Virus record (IMG/VR): IMGVR_UViG_3300017728_000002
Span: 21,482-85,481 of that record
Reading direction: 5' to 3' (one strand)
Length of the DNA: 64,000 bases
Source of the DNA: a virus
Of this stretch, positions 8,611 through 17,766 are shown one piece after another. Every line of letters starts with the position of its first letter. Positions within the stretch are counted from its first letter, which is position 1. The notes below the pieces were generated by a model that worked only from the letters and a program-made list of their open reading frames with translations, was not told where the DNA came from and ran no database searches. Made by a program: the position numbers and the translations under genes.

Positions 8611-9296
8611 CTGTTCAAGAACTTCACTACGCCATAGATCAAGGTTTGCAAAAAGTAGGCAGCTATGCCTATGACAACTTTTTAGCAGACGAGATTGACT
8701 TTTGGTTGAACAGGGCTCAAGAGCGGTTTATTAAAGACCGGGCTTTTGCGCACTCAGACCTAAAGCAATTGGGGTTTGTAGCCAATCAAAAACGGTTAGA
8801 CGACTTGCGTCAAATCCTTGCAATTGATTATGTAGATACAGCGCCTGCTTCAGCTGGTGTAGAGTTTCAGGTATATGATTTGCCTGTAGACTACATGTAC
8901 ATGGTCAACATCAGGGCTCAGATCCGCAAGGATGCATGTGAACCTGCAACCCTAGCTAGTGCGGCAGATACTGTACCTGTTAGGGTTGTAGACAACAGTG
9001 AAGTTTATTTTCTACAACAAGATCCTTTTGCTCGAAGTCAGGTTAGTACACCCCTGGCTATCCTTAATCAGTTGGATATCAAGGTATTTCAAGACAACGA
9101 AAGTTTCATATTAGAAGGGATTTCACTCGATTACATTAGGGTGCCTCAGGAAATTGACTTACAATTAAATCAGACCAGCGAGTTGGCGGAGCATACTCAT
9201 CAAGAGATAGTAGACATTGCTACCAAAAACATTTTAGAAGCAATTGAGTCGCCACGCTATCAGAGCAACACCAACGAGCTAAACACTTCTGAATAA
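8607..9296 (+). CDS. Head-tail connector/ring protein (gp4-like)
   Basis: The 229-aa product is helical at its N-terminus (QELHYAIDQGLQKVGSYAYD, DEIDFWLNRAQERFIKDRAF) and ends with a helix around THQEIVDIATKNILEAIESPRYQ. This arrangement, a helical bundle plus a C-terminal helix ending near ESPRYQ, resembles the adaptor or ring proteins that sit under the portal in crAss-like and P22-like phages. The start is GTG in a GTGA overlap with the preceding stop; the next ATG is deep inside the protein, so GTG is favoured. Confidence 0.6.
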   Translation: MTVQELHYAIDQGLQKVGSYAYDNFLADEIDFWLNRAQERFIKDRAFAHSDLKQLGFVANQKRLDDLRQILAIDYVDTAPASAGVEFQVYDLPVDYMYMVNIRAQIRKDACEPATLASAADTVPVRVVDNSEVYFLQQDPFARSQVSTPLAILNQLDIKVFQDNESFILEGISLDYIRVPQEIDLQLNQTSELAEHTHQEIVDIATKNILEAIESPRYQSNTNELNTSE

Positions 9297-9301
9297 CCCC
9301 T

Positions 9302-9311
9302 AACTCTCTAC
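9302..9311 (+). promoter_or_regulatory. AACTCTCTAC start-proximal element
   Basis: A perfect copy of AACTCTCTAC, three bases before the ATG at 9315, in the 18-base gap after the connector gene. The same element precedes eight other genes on both strands. Confidence 0.6.
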
Positions 9312-9314
9312 ACC

Positions 9315-10109
9315 ATGGCTAACACCAAACGCACTGTGTTGATCTGTCCAACCGCAAAGCTGGATCAATGTGTCAACGTTAAAAACCAAGCAGCTCCCAT
9401 TACCCTCGAGGAAATGGGCGTACCTGCTGCAGAAATTACATCCGATGAAGTAAACACTACTTCATCGTATGCTTCAAATCAAGTTGATGATGAGTACAAT
9501 CTAGGTACTGCAGGCTACACAGATGTTGATTTTAGTGCTCTTGTAGCTAGTAATTTTACTGGCGACTTTGAGATCTTGATTATTGACATGACTGAAGGTC
9601 GTGAGGCATTTCCTCGCCGGACTTACACAGCTGCAACTTTGGCTGATCTTCAAACTGTTATCCAAAATTCTACCTTGGAAGCTGGAGATGGTAAGACGTA
9701 CACAGCAACGCTTGACAATTCAAACAACACGATTAGAGTAACATACCCCTTGGGTGTGATTGCTAAAGTCGCTGCAAGCGATGGTGCTGCTTTGACTGCA
9801 GCTGCAGCAACGCTGCCTGCAGGTTACACTACAGTGACTGCAATGGCATATTTGAAAGATGCCATTACCGATCAGTACGGACGTACTAACCGGATCAAGT
9901 TTCCTGTAATTGAGCCGGATGTAGCTGTAGCGTTGACTGAGGCAAACGCAGCTGCTTCAGGTGCTAGCACTTGGGATTTGCACGTTTTCACAAAAGTGAG
10001 TGAGGTCAAGTTTGACAAGAACACGGCTAACAGCTACCAAGACGTAGAGACGTTTGAAATCTTGGTTCCTGCTGGTCTTGCTCTTCCTTTCGGAAACGTG
10101 ACTGTATAA
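9315..10109 (+). CDS. Putative abundant virion protein (264 aa), isolated transcription unit
   Basis: The protein is Ala/Thr/Asp-rich without cysteine after its first 22 residues and looks like a beta-sandwich: TSSYASNQVDDEYNLGTAGY, NFTGDFEILIIDMTEGREAF, then FEILVPAGLALPFGNVTV at the C-terminus. No catalytic motif is visible. It is bracketed by an AACTCTCTAC element three bases before the ATG and a hairpin plus T-run after the stop, unlike most neighbours. This layout, shared with the capsid gene, suggests a separately and strongly expressed virion component such as a decoration or tail-tube protein; that is inference. Confidence 0.55.
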   Translation: MANTKRTVLICPTAKLDQCVNVKNQAAPITLEEMGVPAAEITSDEVNTTSSYASNQVDDEYNLGTAGYTDVDFSALVASNFTGDFEILIIDMTEGREAFPRRTYTAATLADLQTVIQNSTLEAGDGKTYTATLDNSNNTIRVTYPLGVIAKVAASDGAALTAAAATLPAGYTTVTAMAYLKDAITDQYGRTNRIKFPVIEPDVAVALTEANAAASGASTWDLHVFTKVSEVKFDKNTANSYQDVETFEILVPAGLALPFGNVTV

Positions 10110-10132
10110 ACCTTAAGGTTGTTTTCAATTGC

Positions 10133-10168
10133 AAAGGGGGTGGGGGAGACTCTGCCCCTTTTTATTTT
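10133..10168 (+). terminator. Rho-independent terminator
   Basis: AAAGGGG pairs with CCCCTTT around a G-rich 15-base loop and is followed directly by TTATTTT, a classical stem plus T-tract. It lies 24 bases after the stop of the 264-aa gene and just before the ATG at 10177. Confidence 0.7.
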
Positions 10169-10176
10169 AATCTACA

Positions 10177-10782
10177 ATGGGACAGACATACACTCGGTGG
10201 AGTAAAAACACCACTTCGATTACAGGGTCACTGCACATTCAGGCGCAAGACTCTTTTCAAGCACCCAACTTTGTATTCGTCTTTCCCAACGGGGATTACT
10301 TCTCACAAACCAGTGCGCAGGCTTCAAACGAAACATACATTTTAGCAGGCACTCAAGCGTTGTTTGTAGTGAATGCACCTCTGCTAGTACAGAATGATAC
10401 TTACCCTGCAGACAACGGAGAGTTCTTTAATGCTTTAGATGAAACCATTGCATTCACGCGTACAACCATTGAGCAGGGCGTGTACTACTTCTCAGCTACT
10501 CAAGGGTCTGACATAGAGCAGCAGTACGTAATCATGATGCCTGACATTGAAGAGGCTATGGTTACGCTTGCACAAAAGCTTTTGGATACCCAATGTGCAT
10601 GCCAAATGAACCGAAGTGTAATGGACAACTACATTAAGGCAAAAGCCATGCAGCAGTTGATCTATTCTAAAGTTGCCGATCAAGGGGTAACGTTGAGCAC
10701 TACGTTCTTAGCTGATGTGAATGCGGATGTAACTGTTTTGCATGACTTTATGCAAGGCACAAGCGAGATTTGCGGATGTTGA
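10177..10782 (+). CDS. Hypothetical protein in structural block (201 aa)
   Basis: The first half is beta-rich (TSITGSLHIQAQDSFQAPNF, QALFVVNAPLLVQNDTYPA), the second half helical, with Cys pairs at CACQMN and at the very end, CGC. I do not recognise a family. The start follows a terminator and a TAATCTACAATG context, which hints that transcription may restart here. The stop TGA overlaps the next ATG. Confidence 0.5.
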   Translation: MGQTYTRWSKNTTSITGSLHIQAQDSFQAPNFVFVFPNGDYFSQTSAQASNETYILAGTQALFVVNAPLLVQNDTYPADNGEFFNALDETIAFTRTTIEQGVYYFSATQGSDIEQQYVIMMPDIEEAMVTLAQKLLDTQCACQMNRSVMDNYIKAKAMQQLIYSKVADQGVTLSTTFLADVNADVTVLHDFMQGTSEICGC

Positions 10783-10964
10783 TGTATCCAGGCGCAGACC
10801 ATTACGCTGAAAGTCAAGTTGCTCAATCTGCACGAGCCGTAGTAAAACTTGATTTGCCGGAAAAGTCATTTATGATTGGCCTCTTGGCAGACATTGAACA
10901 GGCCCAGGGAAGCTTGTCGTTGAAGGTTAATGAGATCAATTCACAGGATATCTTAAACCCGTAA
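10782..10964 (+). CDS. Small hypothetical protein (60 aa)
   Basis: Start chosen at the ATG in the TGATG overlap with the preceding stop; an upstream in-frame ATG at 10776 is possible. The product starts MYPGADHYAESQVAQ and contains a probable amphipathic helix, LPEKSFMIGLLADIEQAQGS. No domain recognised. Confidence 0.45.
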   Translation: MYPGADHYAESQVAQSARAVVKLDLPEKSFMIGLLADIEQAQGSLSLKVNEINSQDILNP

Positions 10965-10985
10965 GGCTTTATACCTTATATTAAA

Positions 10986-11002
10986 GTGAGCTTAAAGCTC
11001 AC
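10986..11002 (+). promoter_or_regulatory. Inverted repeat abutting the phosphoesterase start codon
   Basis: GTGAGC-TTAAA-GCTCAC forms a 6-bp stem with a 5-base loop whose last base touches the ATG at 11003. Such a hairpin could modulate initiation or be an operator. It is short, so chance cannot be excluded. Confidence 0.35.
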
Positions 11003-12250
11003 ATGACACTAACAGATATCATTAAGCGATACGTCGCTGATTGGCCAAACGACAGCAATCGCAAGTTGGCCAGTATGATTTTAGAATTAGAAGATTCAGT
11101 AGAACTGAAGCACCGAACTCTACGGCGCAAGATCTCTGAGTACAAAGCAGCCAGTACCAACCCTCAGCATCGCATGCACCATCAGGTGTCACGCACTGAT
11201 TCAGGGGGTAAGCAAGAGTTGTCTTACCGAGGCTCTCGAAGCATAAGCAGCTTAGAAGAAGCAATTGAGTTCTTTGATGTAGATACCACTCAGTGGGAAG
11301 TTGCCAGTTGGACAGCCAATAGCTGGGATACAGGCGACTCGACAAACTACCAAGTCAAGCTCAAGCTGACTCCGCGACAAACCCTGCACAGCACTACTGC
11401 GGAGGTTCTTCTAGAATCTTATCGCAAGAGTATTCAAGAGTTTCAACCGCGCATAGTCAAAGGCAGCGGAACCGGCGTTTTAGTTCTGGCAGACTTTCAT
11501 ATAGGCAGCAAAGTCCAAGGACTTAAGCTGACTGATGATTTTGGGTACGATGTAATCATTGACCGGTTGGACCAGGCGGCGAGGCAAATGAATAGACTTC
11601 AATACGAAGCCGTCGAGATCGTAATGCTTGGGGATTTCATTGAAAGCTTTACCGGCTTGAACCATCCGAACAGCTGGCAAGAACTCGAGTACGGCGGCTA
11701 TGGCTCCAATATCGTAATTCTGGCTTACAAGATCCTCCGGGACTTTATGGATAAGGTCCACAACCTCTCTGCGGTTAGCATAGTAAGCGGAAATCATGAT
11801 CGAACAAGCATCAAGACCGACCTCGATGCGAAAGGCGGCGTTGCTCAGCTTTTGTCTTTTATGCTGAAAGAGAGTAATCCGATGTTGGCTGTAGAGTGGG
11901 ATCCGCTCATCCTCTCTAAACAGATTGATGGTATTCAATACATCATGTCGCACAACCATCAGGGTATTACGAAAAACGATATGACTAAAGTCTTTTGGGA
12001 GCATGGGGTTCAGGGTAATTACAATATGCTGCTAGGAGGGCATTGGCACAGTCGCCGGAGTAAAAAGCAATTCCGTACAGAAGACACCATCCACTGGGAT
12101 CAAGCTAACTATCGAGCTTTGAGTGTAGCACCTCTCTTTACAGGAAATTTTTACAGCGAGTCTAACGGATGGTCAAGTTCTAGTGGTATAACAATTATTG
12201 AAAACAACGGCGCTGGAAAGCCCAATGTTTACGACATAACACTTACGTAA
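11003..12250 (+). CDS. Calcineurin-like metallophosphoesterase
   Basis: All five metal-binding motifs of the calcineurin/Mre11 fold are visible: D164-F-H166, G210-D211, G263-N264-H265-D266, H317 (in MSHNH) and G-H347-W-H349. These bind a two-metal centre that hydrolyses phosphate esters, so an intact enzyme is expected (nuclease, phosphodiesterase or protein phosphatase). Residues 1-55 form a helical N-terminal extension (LTDIIKRYVADWPNDS) that may be a small helix-turn-helix or adaptor domain. The gene lies inside the structural block, away from replication genes, and its stop overlaps the next start (TAATG). The substrate cannot be told from sequence; a role in DNA processing during packaging or entry is speculative. 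Confidence 0.85.
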   Translation: MTLTDIIKRYVADWPNDSNRKLASMILELEDSVELKHRTLRRKISEYKAASTNPQHRMHHQVSRTDSGGKQELSYRGSRSISSLEEAIEFFDVDTTQWEVASWTANSWDTGDSTNYQVKLKLTPRQTLHSTTAEVLLESYRKSIQEFQPRIVKGSGTGVLVLADFHIGSKVQGLKLTDDFGYDVIIDRLDQAARQMNRLQYEAVEIVMLGDFIESFTGLNHPNSWQELEYGGYGSNIVILAYKILRDFMDKVHNLSAVSIVSGNHDRTSIKTDLDAKGGVAQLLSFMLKESNPMLAVEWDPLILSKQIDGIQYIMSHNHQGITKNDMTKVFWEHGVQGNYNMLLGGHWHSRRSKKQFRTEDTIHWDQANYRALSVAPLFTGNFYSESNGWSSSSGITIIENNGAGKPNVYDITLT

Positions 12251-12615
12251 TGGCTGCAGGCAAGTACAATATCCAAGCTGAAAAAAACGAAGCCCTGGTT
12301 ATCCTTATGACTTATAAGGATGATGCAGACCAGCCGTTAGACTTGACTGACACTGTTGTGTATTTGACTTTAAAAAGCAACACTGCAGATCCTCTAGGAG
12401 TGGTCACTACTGAAGCTTCTTTTAATCCTATGACGCTGTTGATTACAGACGCTCTAAACGGTGAGTTTAAGATTGACCTTAACAAGACTATTATAAACTC
12501 TATTCCTTTTAGTCAAGGAATCTACTACATTGATTTAGAGGGAAGTGCGCCAACAAGTTTAAACACTCGACTGGTTGAAGGTAAGTTTCAAATCGTAGCC
12601 AATAGCTCGTACTAA
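12250..12615 (+). CDS. BppU-like fibre adaptor domain protein (121 aa)
   Basis: The pattern YNIQAEKNEALVILMTYKDD followed by PLDLTDTVVYLTLKSN, then a short strand-rich body ending in GKFQIVAN, resembles the N-terminal domain of siphophage baseplate proteins of the BppU type. That domain is widely reused to attach fibres. It immediately precedes and overlaps (TAATG) a collagen-containing fibre gene, which fits an adaptor joining the fibre to the virion. The family match is by eye. Confidence 0.6.
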   Translation: MAAGKYNIQAEKNEALVILMTYKDDADQPLDLTDTVVYLTLKSNTADPLGVVTTEASFNPMTLLITDALNGEFKIDLNKTIINSIPFSQGIYYIDLEGSAPTSLNTRLVEGKFQIVANSSY

Positions 12616-14549
12616 TGTCTAGTCTAACCATTACTCAACTTAGTCCAGCACCTAACGCTGTTGTGGTGCAAGGAGTCATCACAAACAATACCGTGGTGAT
12701 CAACCCTTTGTCTGTCACCAATTACCTAGAGGCCATTCCTGGTCCTGTTGGTGCTGAAGGGCCACAAGGTGTTCAAGGTCCAATAGGCAATACAGGTCCT
12801 GCAGGTCCTACATACACGGTGTCTTGTGTAGATGGAGACAATTTAGATGAAGAGAAAATCCGTTTGACCGCAAGCACTGGTGATACTGATGACGTGGTTT
12901 TAGAGGCTGGGACAGGTTTGAGTATTGCTCGTAATTCAGACAAGATTACGTTGACTCTAGATACGTCATCAGGACTAAATGTGACAGGAGACATTGTGGT
13001 TTCAGGAACTGTTGACGGAGTTAATGTTGCTACAGATGTTGCTGCCAACACCGCTAAAGTGAGTGCGGACGGCTTGGTCACTACGCACAATGATGTCAGC
13101 GATGCAGGCAGTGGAGCCATTATTACAGACCTTGAGCGTACCAAGTTGAATGGCGTTGAGGCCGCAGCTACTGCAGACCAGACGGGAGCTGAGATTAAGA
13201 CTTCTTACGAGGCAGAGACAAAAGCTTTTACGGACGCTCAGTTCGACAAGCTTGCTGGGGTTGCAGACAACGCGACAGCGAACCAAACGGACGCCCACTT
13301 GCTGGCACGTGTTAACCACACCGGAACACAACTTGCTTCAACGATCAGTGACTTTGACTCTGCAGTTGCTGCCAACACAGATGTTGCGGCAAATACTGCA
13401 AAGACAGGCATAAGCTCAGGACAAGCAAGCGAGATTACAGCGAACACAGCTAAGGTTACTTTCCCAGGATTTGGAACAACGTCGGGTACGGCGTTAGAGG
13501 GAGATACATCACTGTTTAGTGGTGCATACGCAGACCTAACAGGAAAACCGTCGTTGTTTGACGGGTCGTATGCAAGCCTGACCTCAGTTCCTAGCACATT
13601 TAATCCTGCCGCTCATAGCCACGCAATATCTGAAATCACATCTCTGCAAACCACTCTTAATGGCCTTATACCTTATTCAGGGGCTTCTTCAAATGTTAAC
13701 TTAAATTCTAAGACGCTAACTGGGGTAAGCAGCATTACTTCAAGTTCGGCTCTTTTTGGAGCATCTCCTGCCAGCCTTAGGGCCTTTAATATTAAGGGAA
13801 CGGGTCTAGACGGAAGACTGTCACTACAAGGTGGTTCTGGTGATTTTCCAGGCCTAGAGATGACAACAAACGGCAATGCTTCCAGGGTGTTGCTTAGGAT
13901 GGCTGAAATTGGAACTGACGGCACGTCCTTACAAATCTTTACGGAGCCAGAGGGAGGGGGTATAGCAAAACACTTAGAGGTTGACGACGATGGTACGCTA
14001 TATGTTTTTCCATCAGGAACCGCAGCAGCCACGGCAGGTGATGCAGGTTTTAAGAATAACTCAGGAACTATGCAGTTCAAGAACTCTAGCGGGTCTTGGA
14101 CAGACATTCCTTCTAGTGGTGGGTCTACTAACGAACTAGACGGTCAGTCAATAGAAATTATCACTAGGAGCAGTGCTTATGCCAACAACACTTGGGAAGG
14201 CGAGGTCGTGAAATTTGGAAGTGACACTTTAGTTCAGAACAAATTTTACGTTCATACTTCTTCTGGCTGGGTCACTGCTGACGCAGATGTCGAAGCTAAC
14301 ACCAAAGGTTTGTTTGGCATTGCATTGGGGACTTCGTCAGCTACTGATGGCCTTCTTGTCAAAGGCATACACTCAAGCAACGCTCATGCATTTTCAGCTG
14401 GAGACACATTGTATGTAGGAACAACAGAAGGTACTGTAACGACTACCGTTCCTTCAACTCCTGGTGAATATGTAAGAGTTGTAGGTTACGTCTTGTCTAG
14501 CTCTTACATCTACATAAACCCGTCACCTGACTATATCGAGATTGCTTAA
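12615..14549 (+). CDS. Tail/head fibre with collagen-like segment (644 aa)
   Basis: Residues ~41-66 carry Gly-X-Y triplets (GPVGAEGPQGVQGPIGNT and GPAGPT), a collagen-like triple-helix segment. Then come repeats typical of trimeric fibres: VAANTAKVSADGLVTTHNDV, LERTKLNGVEAAATADQT, FDKLAGVADNATANQTD, and the common fibre motif NHTGTQLASTISDF. The C-terminal ~145 residues form a distinct domain (GLFGIALGTSSATDGLLVKG then YVRVVGYVLSSS...SPDYIEIA) seen at the ends of many marine phage fibres. The likely role is host recognition. It is coupled by TAATG to both neighbours. Confidence 0.8.
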   Translation: MSSLTITQLSPAPNAVVVQGVITNNTVVINPLSVTNYLEAIPGPVGAEGPQGVQGPIGNTGPAGPTYTVSCVDGDNLDEEKIRLTASTGDTDDVVLEAGTGLSIARNSDKITLTLDTSSGLNVTGDIVVSGTVDGVNVATDVAANTAKVSADGLVTTHNDVSDAGSGAIITDLERTKLNGVEAAATADQTGAEIKTSYEAETKAFTDAQFDKLAGVADNATANQTDAHLLARVNHTGTQLASTISDFDSAVAANTDVAANTAKTGISSGQASEITANTAKVTFPGFGTTSGTALEGDTSLFSGAYADLTGKPSLFDGSYASLTSVPSTFNPAAHSHAISEITSLQTTLNGLIPYSGASSNVNLNSKTLTGVSSITSSSALFGASPASLRAFNIKGTGLDGRLSLQGGSGDFPGLEMTTNGNASRVLLRMAEIGTDGTSLQIFTEPEGGGIAKHLEVDDDGTLYVFPSGTAAATAGDAGFKNNSGTMQFKNSSGSWTDIPSSGGSTNELDGQSIEIITRSSAYANNTWEGEVVKFGSDTLVQNKFYVHTSSGWVTADADVEANTKGLFGIALGTSSATDGLLVKGIHSSNAHAFSAGDTLYVGTTEGTVTTTVPSTPGEYVRVVGYVLSSSYIYINPSPDYIEIA

Positions 14550-17080
14550 TGGCTGATATAAGCAAAGTAAACGGGGTTGCTTTTTCTTCGATAGGGGGTA
14601 TGAATGGCGTTGCTAAAGCAAGCATAGCAAGCCTTAATGGTCTTTCCGCTCCTTCAAGTACGGTTGCGCCTGTTGTTTTCTATGACGCAAAAAATGCTTC
14701 AAGCTACGGGGGATCAGGAACGACATGGTCTGATTTGAAGTCGGGAGGTTATGATATGACTCTGACCAACGGACCCGTTTTCACTTCGGGCACTCCAGAT
14801 CACTTTGATTTTGATGGTGTCAATGACATAGCTGTAAACAACAGCAACGGGCCGCAGATATTTGGGGCATCCAGTGCATACAGCTTCGAGGCTTGGGTAA
14901 GGTTGGATGGGTTGTTAAGCGCGTCAAGTACCACACCGATCTATTCTATCGCAAGTAAGTCGTCTAATAGCAACGCGCTTCCAGGTTGGAAGTGGACGCT
15001 TAGAAGCGGTTATTTTAATGGCATGATGTTGCGGCTCGGAGAATCGGGTGCTACTGTTGACATAACACCAAGCAGTTCAGACTTTCTAACCGCTATAAAC
15101 GACACAACGGACTTTCACCAAGTGGTCATTACAGTTGATGAGTCTACTGCTACTGCTTTTGTCTATGCTGACGGTACTCAATACTCTACGACTGTCATTA
15201 GTTATAGCGGCGGGACTTTAGGTCAGAACCGAAACAACACGAACAAATTGTGTTTAGCGCGTTATGCCGACGCAAGCTCGTCGTTTGAGTTTAATGGAGA
15301 CATCAGCGAAGTTGCCATCTATGACAAGGTGCTTAGTCAAGCTGAAGTGACCGCGCTGTACAACGCAAAAGCAGCGAGCTTCGGAATATCTGTTTCCTCT
15401 TTTTCAGGTATTCTAGACACTTACACGGGTTCGGCGGCGGCTTACTCTACGCGGCGCCTTGCAATCGCTACCACAATACTCATGCGTGTTCGCAGGGACA
15501 GCGACGATGCAGAATTAGACATTGGCTTTGACTCAAACGGAGACCTAGATTCTTCAGCTATCGCCACCTTCGCAGGCAGTGCAAACGCTTTTGTGGTCAC
15601 TTGGACGGACCAATCTGGAAACAGCAACAACGCTACGCAAAGCACGTCAGGCAGTCAGCCCAAGATTTATGACGGGTCGGCTGTGATTACAGAGAACGGC
15701 AAGCCAGCTTTAGACTTTGATGGTACTATGGGTTTCGCAGTAAATCTGACTGCAACCTTTACCAACATAGGTATTTGGTCAGTGCATGCGGGAACAGACG
15801 GGGGAATGTTCGGAAGCTATCCAGGTTCCTTTCCACGTCATTTTGTATCTCATGCCATGCAAAGTGGTTTTTACCGCAGCCGAATAAGAAATACAGCAAA
15901 GGCTATGCGAACCGTAGACGTAGGCACAACAATTGACACGCAAGTATTACAGCATCTACACTATGACCGAACAAATTTAGGCGTAAGTATTGACGGTGGA
16001 ACCTTGCAAACTATTACCGCAACAGTTGGGGATATTGCGACTTCAAGCAATGGTTTTAGGGTAGGTGGAAGTCCTAATGCATTTAGTCTAAATGGAAGCC
16101 TGCAAGAGCTTTTAGTTTGGAACGCTGACCAATCCAGCAACCGCAGCGCGATAGAAGGTAACATCAACGCTCACTATCAAATCGGAAACTTCGGTACGCC
16201 TACGTCTGGATTGCTTGCTACCTACACAGGGGCTGCCGTAGCATACTCCGTGAGACAGTTAGCAAACACTGCTACTAAATCTATGCGTATTGTAGTAGAT
16301 AGCGCATCCTCAGTAGGTACTGTAAATTCTAGTGATCCACAATACGACATTGGGTTTGACGCTAACGGAGACTTAGACACGGCTGCCATTGTAACTGCGT
16401 GTAACAACCCGTCAGGAACTAACTATGATGCTTACGTAGTAAAATGGTATGATCAAGCTAGCGTAGGCGGGACAAACGATGCGGCAAACTCAGGTTACAC
16501 TACCCTGCCTAAAATAGCAGAGGCGGGAGTAGTAATTACTGAAAATGGAGAGCCCGCTATTGAATTTGGGGAAGGAGGTAACGCTAAGATTCTAGAGTTT
16601 GATGCTAACATGGCCGTTAGCCTTTATTACTCTGTTTTTGCCGTGAGGAAAGGCACGACTGCAAATGGTCAAATGTTTTTAGCCACTCAGGATGATAACA
16701 GATACTGGGCCGACCTTGGATTAAGCGGGAACGACAAGCACCTTATGGATGGCTTTAATGGAGACAACGGAGACTACACTAACGAGTGGGCTCGGTATCG
16801 AAAAAATGGCTCTGCTGCTTTTTCAGGAATTACCACTCGATCAACGTATAAAAGCACATTCTATAACAACAATCAGTTGTTGATGTCATTTCTTACGGAG
16901 GGGACTGCTTTAAATAGGTCGGCAGTAACCGAGTTTTGTATTGGTGCATACCAAGGATTAATCCTTCCATTCCAAGGTACTTGTCAAGAGTTTATAATGT
17001 GGCAAGATTCTAGTAGCAATCAGAGTAGTAACGCTTCGTCTATTGAAAGCAATATGACGACCCACTTTTCAATTTCATAA
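14549..17080 (+). CDS. LamG/concanavalin-type receptor-binding protein with duplicated module (843 aa)
   Basis: Residues ~44-275 resemble a LamG-type jelly roll: FDFDGVNDIAV, YSFEAWVRLDG, then FNGDISEVAIYDKVLSQAEV. Two related modules follow, at ~283-545 and ~553-843. Each starts L-TYTG-AAYS-R-LA and continues with DIGFDANGDLDTAAI or DIGFDSNGDLDSSAI. Both then have WTDQSGNSNNATQ or WYDQASVGGTNDA and VITENGKPALDFDG or VITENGEPAIEFGE, and both end in a second jelly-roll half. The short N-terminus resembles a virion-anchoring segment. Together these indicate a carbohydrate-binding adhesin next to the fibre gene. Enzymatic activity is not indicated. Confidence 0.75.
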   Translation: MADISKVNGVAFSSIGGMNGVAKASIASLNGLSAPSSTVAPVVFYDAKNASSYGGSGTTWSDLKSGGYDMTLTNGPVFTSGTPDHFDFDGVNDIAVNNSNGPQIFGASSAYSFEAWVRLDGLLSASSTTPIYSIASKSSNSNALPGWKWTLRSGYFNGMMLRLGESGATVDITPSSSDFLTAINDTTDFHQVVITVDESTATAFVYADGTQYSTTVISYSGGTLGQNRNNTNKLCLARYADASSSFEFNGDISEVAIYDKVLSQAEVTALYNAKAASFGISVSSFSGILDTYTGSAAAYSTRRLAIATTILMRVRRDSDDAELDIGFDSNGDLDSSAIATFAGSANAFVVTWTDQSGNSNNATQSTSGSQPKIYDGSAVITENGKPALDFDGTMGFAVNLTATFTNIGIWSVHAGTDGGMFGSYPGSFPRHFVSHAMQSGFYRSRIRNTAKAMRTVDVGTTIDTQVLQHLHYDRTNLGVSIDGGTLQTITATVGDIATSSNGFRVGGSPNAFSLNGSLQELLVWNADQSSNRSAIEGNINAHYQIGNFGTPTSGLLATYTGAAVAYSVRQLANTATKSMRIVVDSASSVGTVNSSDPQYDIGFDANGDLDTAAIVTACNNPSGTNYDAYVVKWYDQASVGGTNDAANSGYTTLPKIAEAGVVITENGEPAIEFGEGGNAKILEFDANMAVSLYYSVFAVRKGTTANGQMFLATQDDNRYWADLGLSGNDKHLMDGFNGDNGDYTNEWARYRKNGSAAFSGITTRSTYKSTFYNNNQLLMSFLTEGTALNRSAVTEFCIGAYQGLILPFQGTCQEFIMWQDSSSNQSSNASSIESNMTTHFSIS

Positions 17081-17505
17081 TGGCAAAAATTTATCTGCCT
17101 GTACAAGCTACAGAAGACATGACCTCTGAAGAAAGGGCTATTGCAATCAACACTGAAGTGTATAGCCTTCGCAGACCTGATTCAATGAAGAATCCCGATG
17201 ACGTTACGTTGATGTATTACGGAACCATTACACACCCTGTAACAAATCAAGTGGCGCTGATTACCGATTCTGCAGATATGATTCGAATTCATCCTGAAGT
17301 AGACCTTACGGTTATGCTGTCACTAATGCCTGAGATTCCTCAAAATGAAAAGGACCAACTGTCGGCATACATTAACGCCAATCGTGGTGGGTCGGTTCCG
17401 TTTGGAACGTTTATCCCTACAACTTCAGTGCAGTTGACAGAAGAAGAAGCTGATGCTGCGGGATGGATTCCTAGTCCAGACATGCTAAATCCTGAAAATT
17501 TTTAA
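17080..17505 (+). CDS. Hypothetical protein following the adhesin (141 aa)
   Basis: Starts in a TAATG overlap with the adhesin stop. Soluble alpha/beta protein with the pattern YLPVQATEDMTSEERAIAIN and a C-terminal EEEADAAGWIPSPDML. No domain recognised; perhaps a small fibre chaperone or accessory because such genes often follow adhesins, but this rests on position only. Confidence 0.5.
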   Translation: MAKIYLPVQATEDMTSEERAIAINTEVYSLRRPDSMKNPDDVTLMYYGTITHPVTNQVALITDSADMIRIHPEVDLTVMLSLMPEIPQNEKDQLSAYINANRGGSVPFGTFIPTTSVQLTEEEADAAGWIPSPDMLNPENF

Positions 17506-17508
17506 GAT

Positions 17509-17766
17509 ATGCGGGGTCAAGACAATAGGAACTATGTCATTGTAGGGTCTGTAGACATTGGGCTCATAGACTTCAGTGAAGTCATGGAAGACCCTAACTA
17601 CTTGAAGTACTCTCTTGACGGCACTCGGTTTATCGTAAAGTACGATGGGTCAATGCCGTTCAGCATTTCCTACTTGCCCAGCGCTTCTTATGAGTTTACT
17701 CATAGTGAGATTTTATCTGAAATAGCGACTGACTTTTGGCAACCTGACATTGACCCTGTTGAGTAA
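17509..17766 (+). CDS. Hypothetical protein (85 aa)
   Basis: Three bases after the previous stop. Acidic, strand-rich sequence (NYVIVGSVDIGLIDFSEV, RFIVKYDGSMPFSISYL). No recognisable family. Stop overlaps the next ATG (TAATG), so it belongs to the coupled chain. Confidence 0.5.
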   Translation: MRGQDNRNYVIVGSVDIGLIDFSEVMEDPNYLKYSLDGTRFIVKYDGSMPFSISYLPSASYEFTHSEILSEIATDFWQPDIDPVE

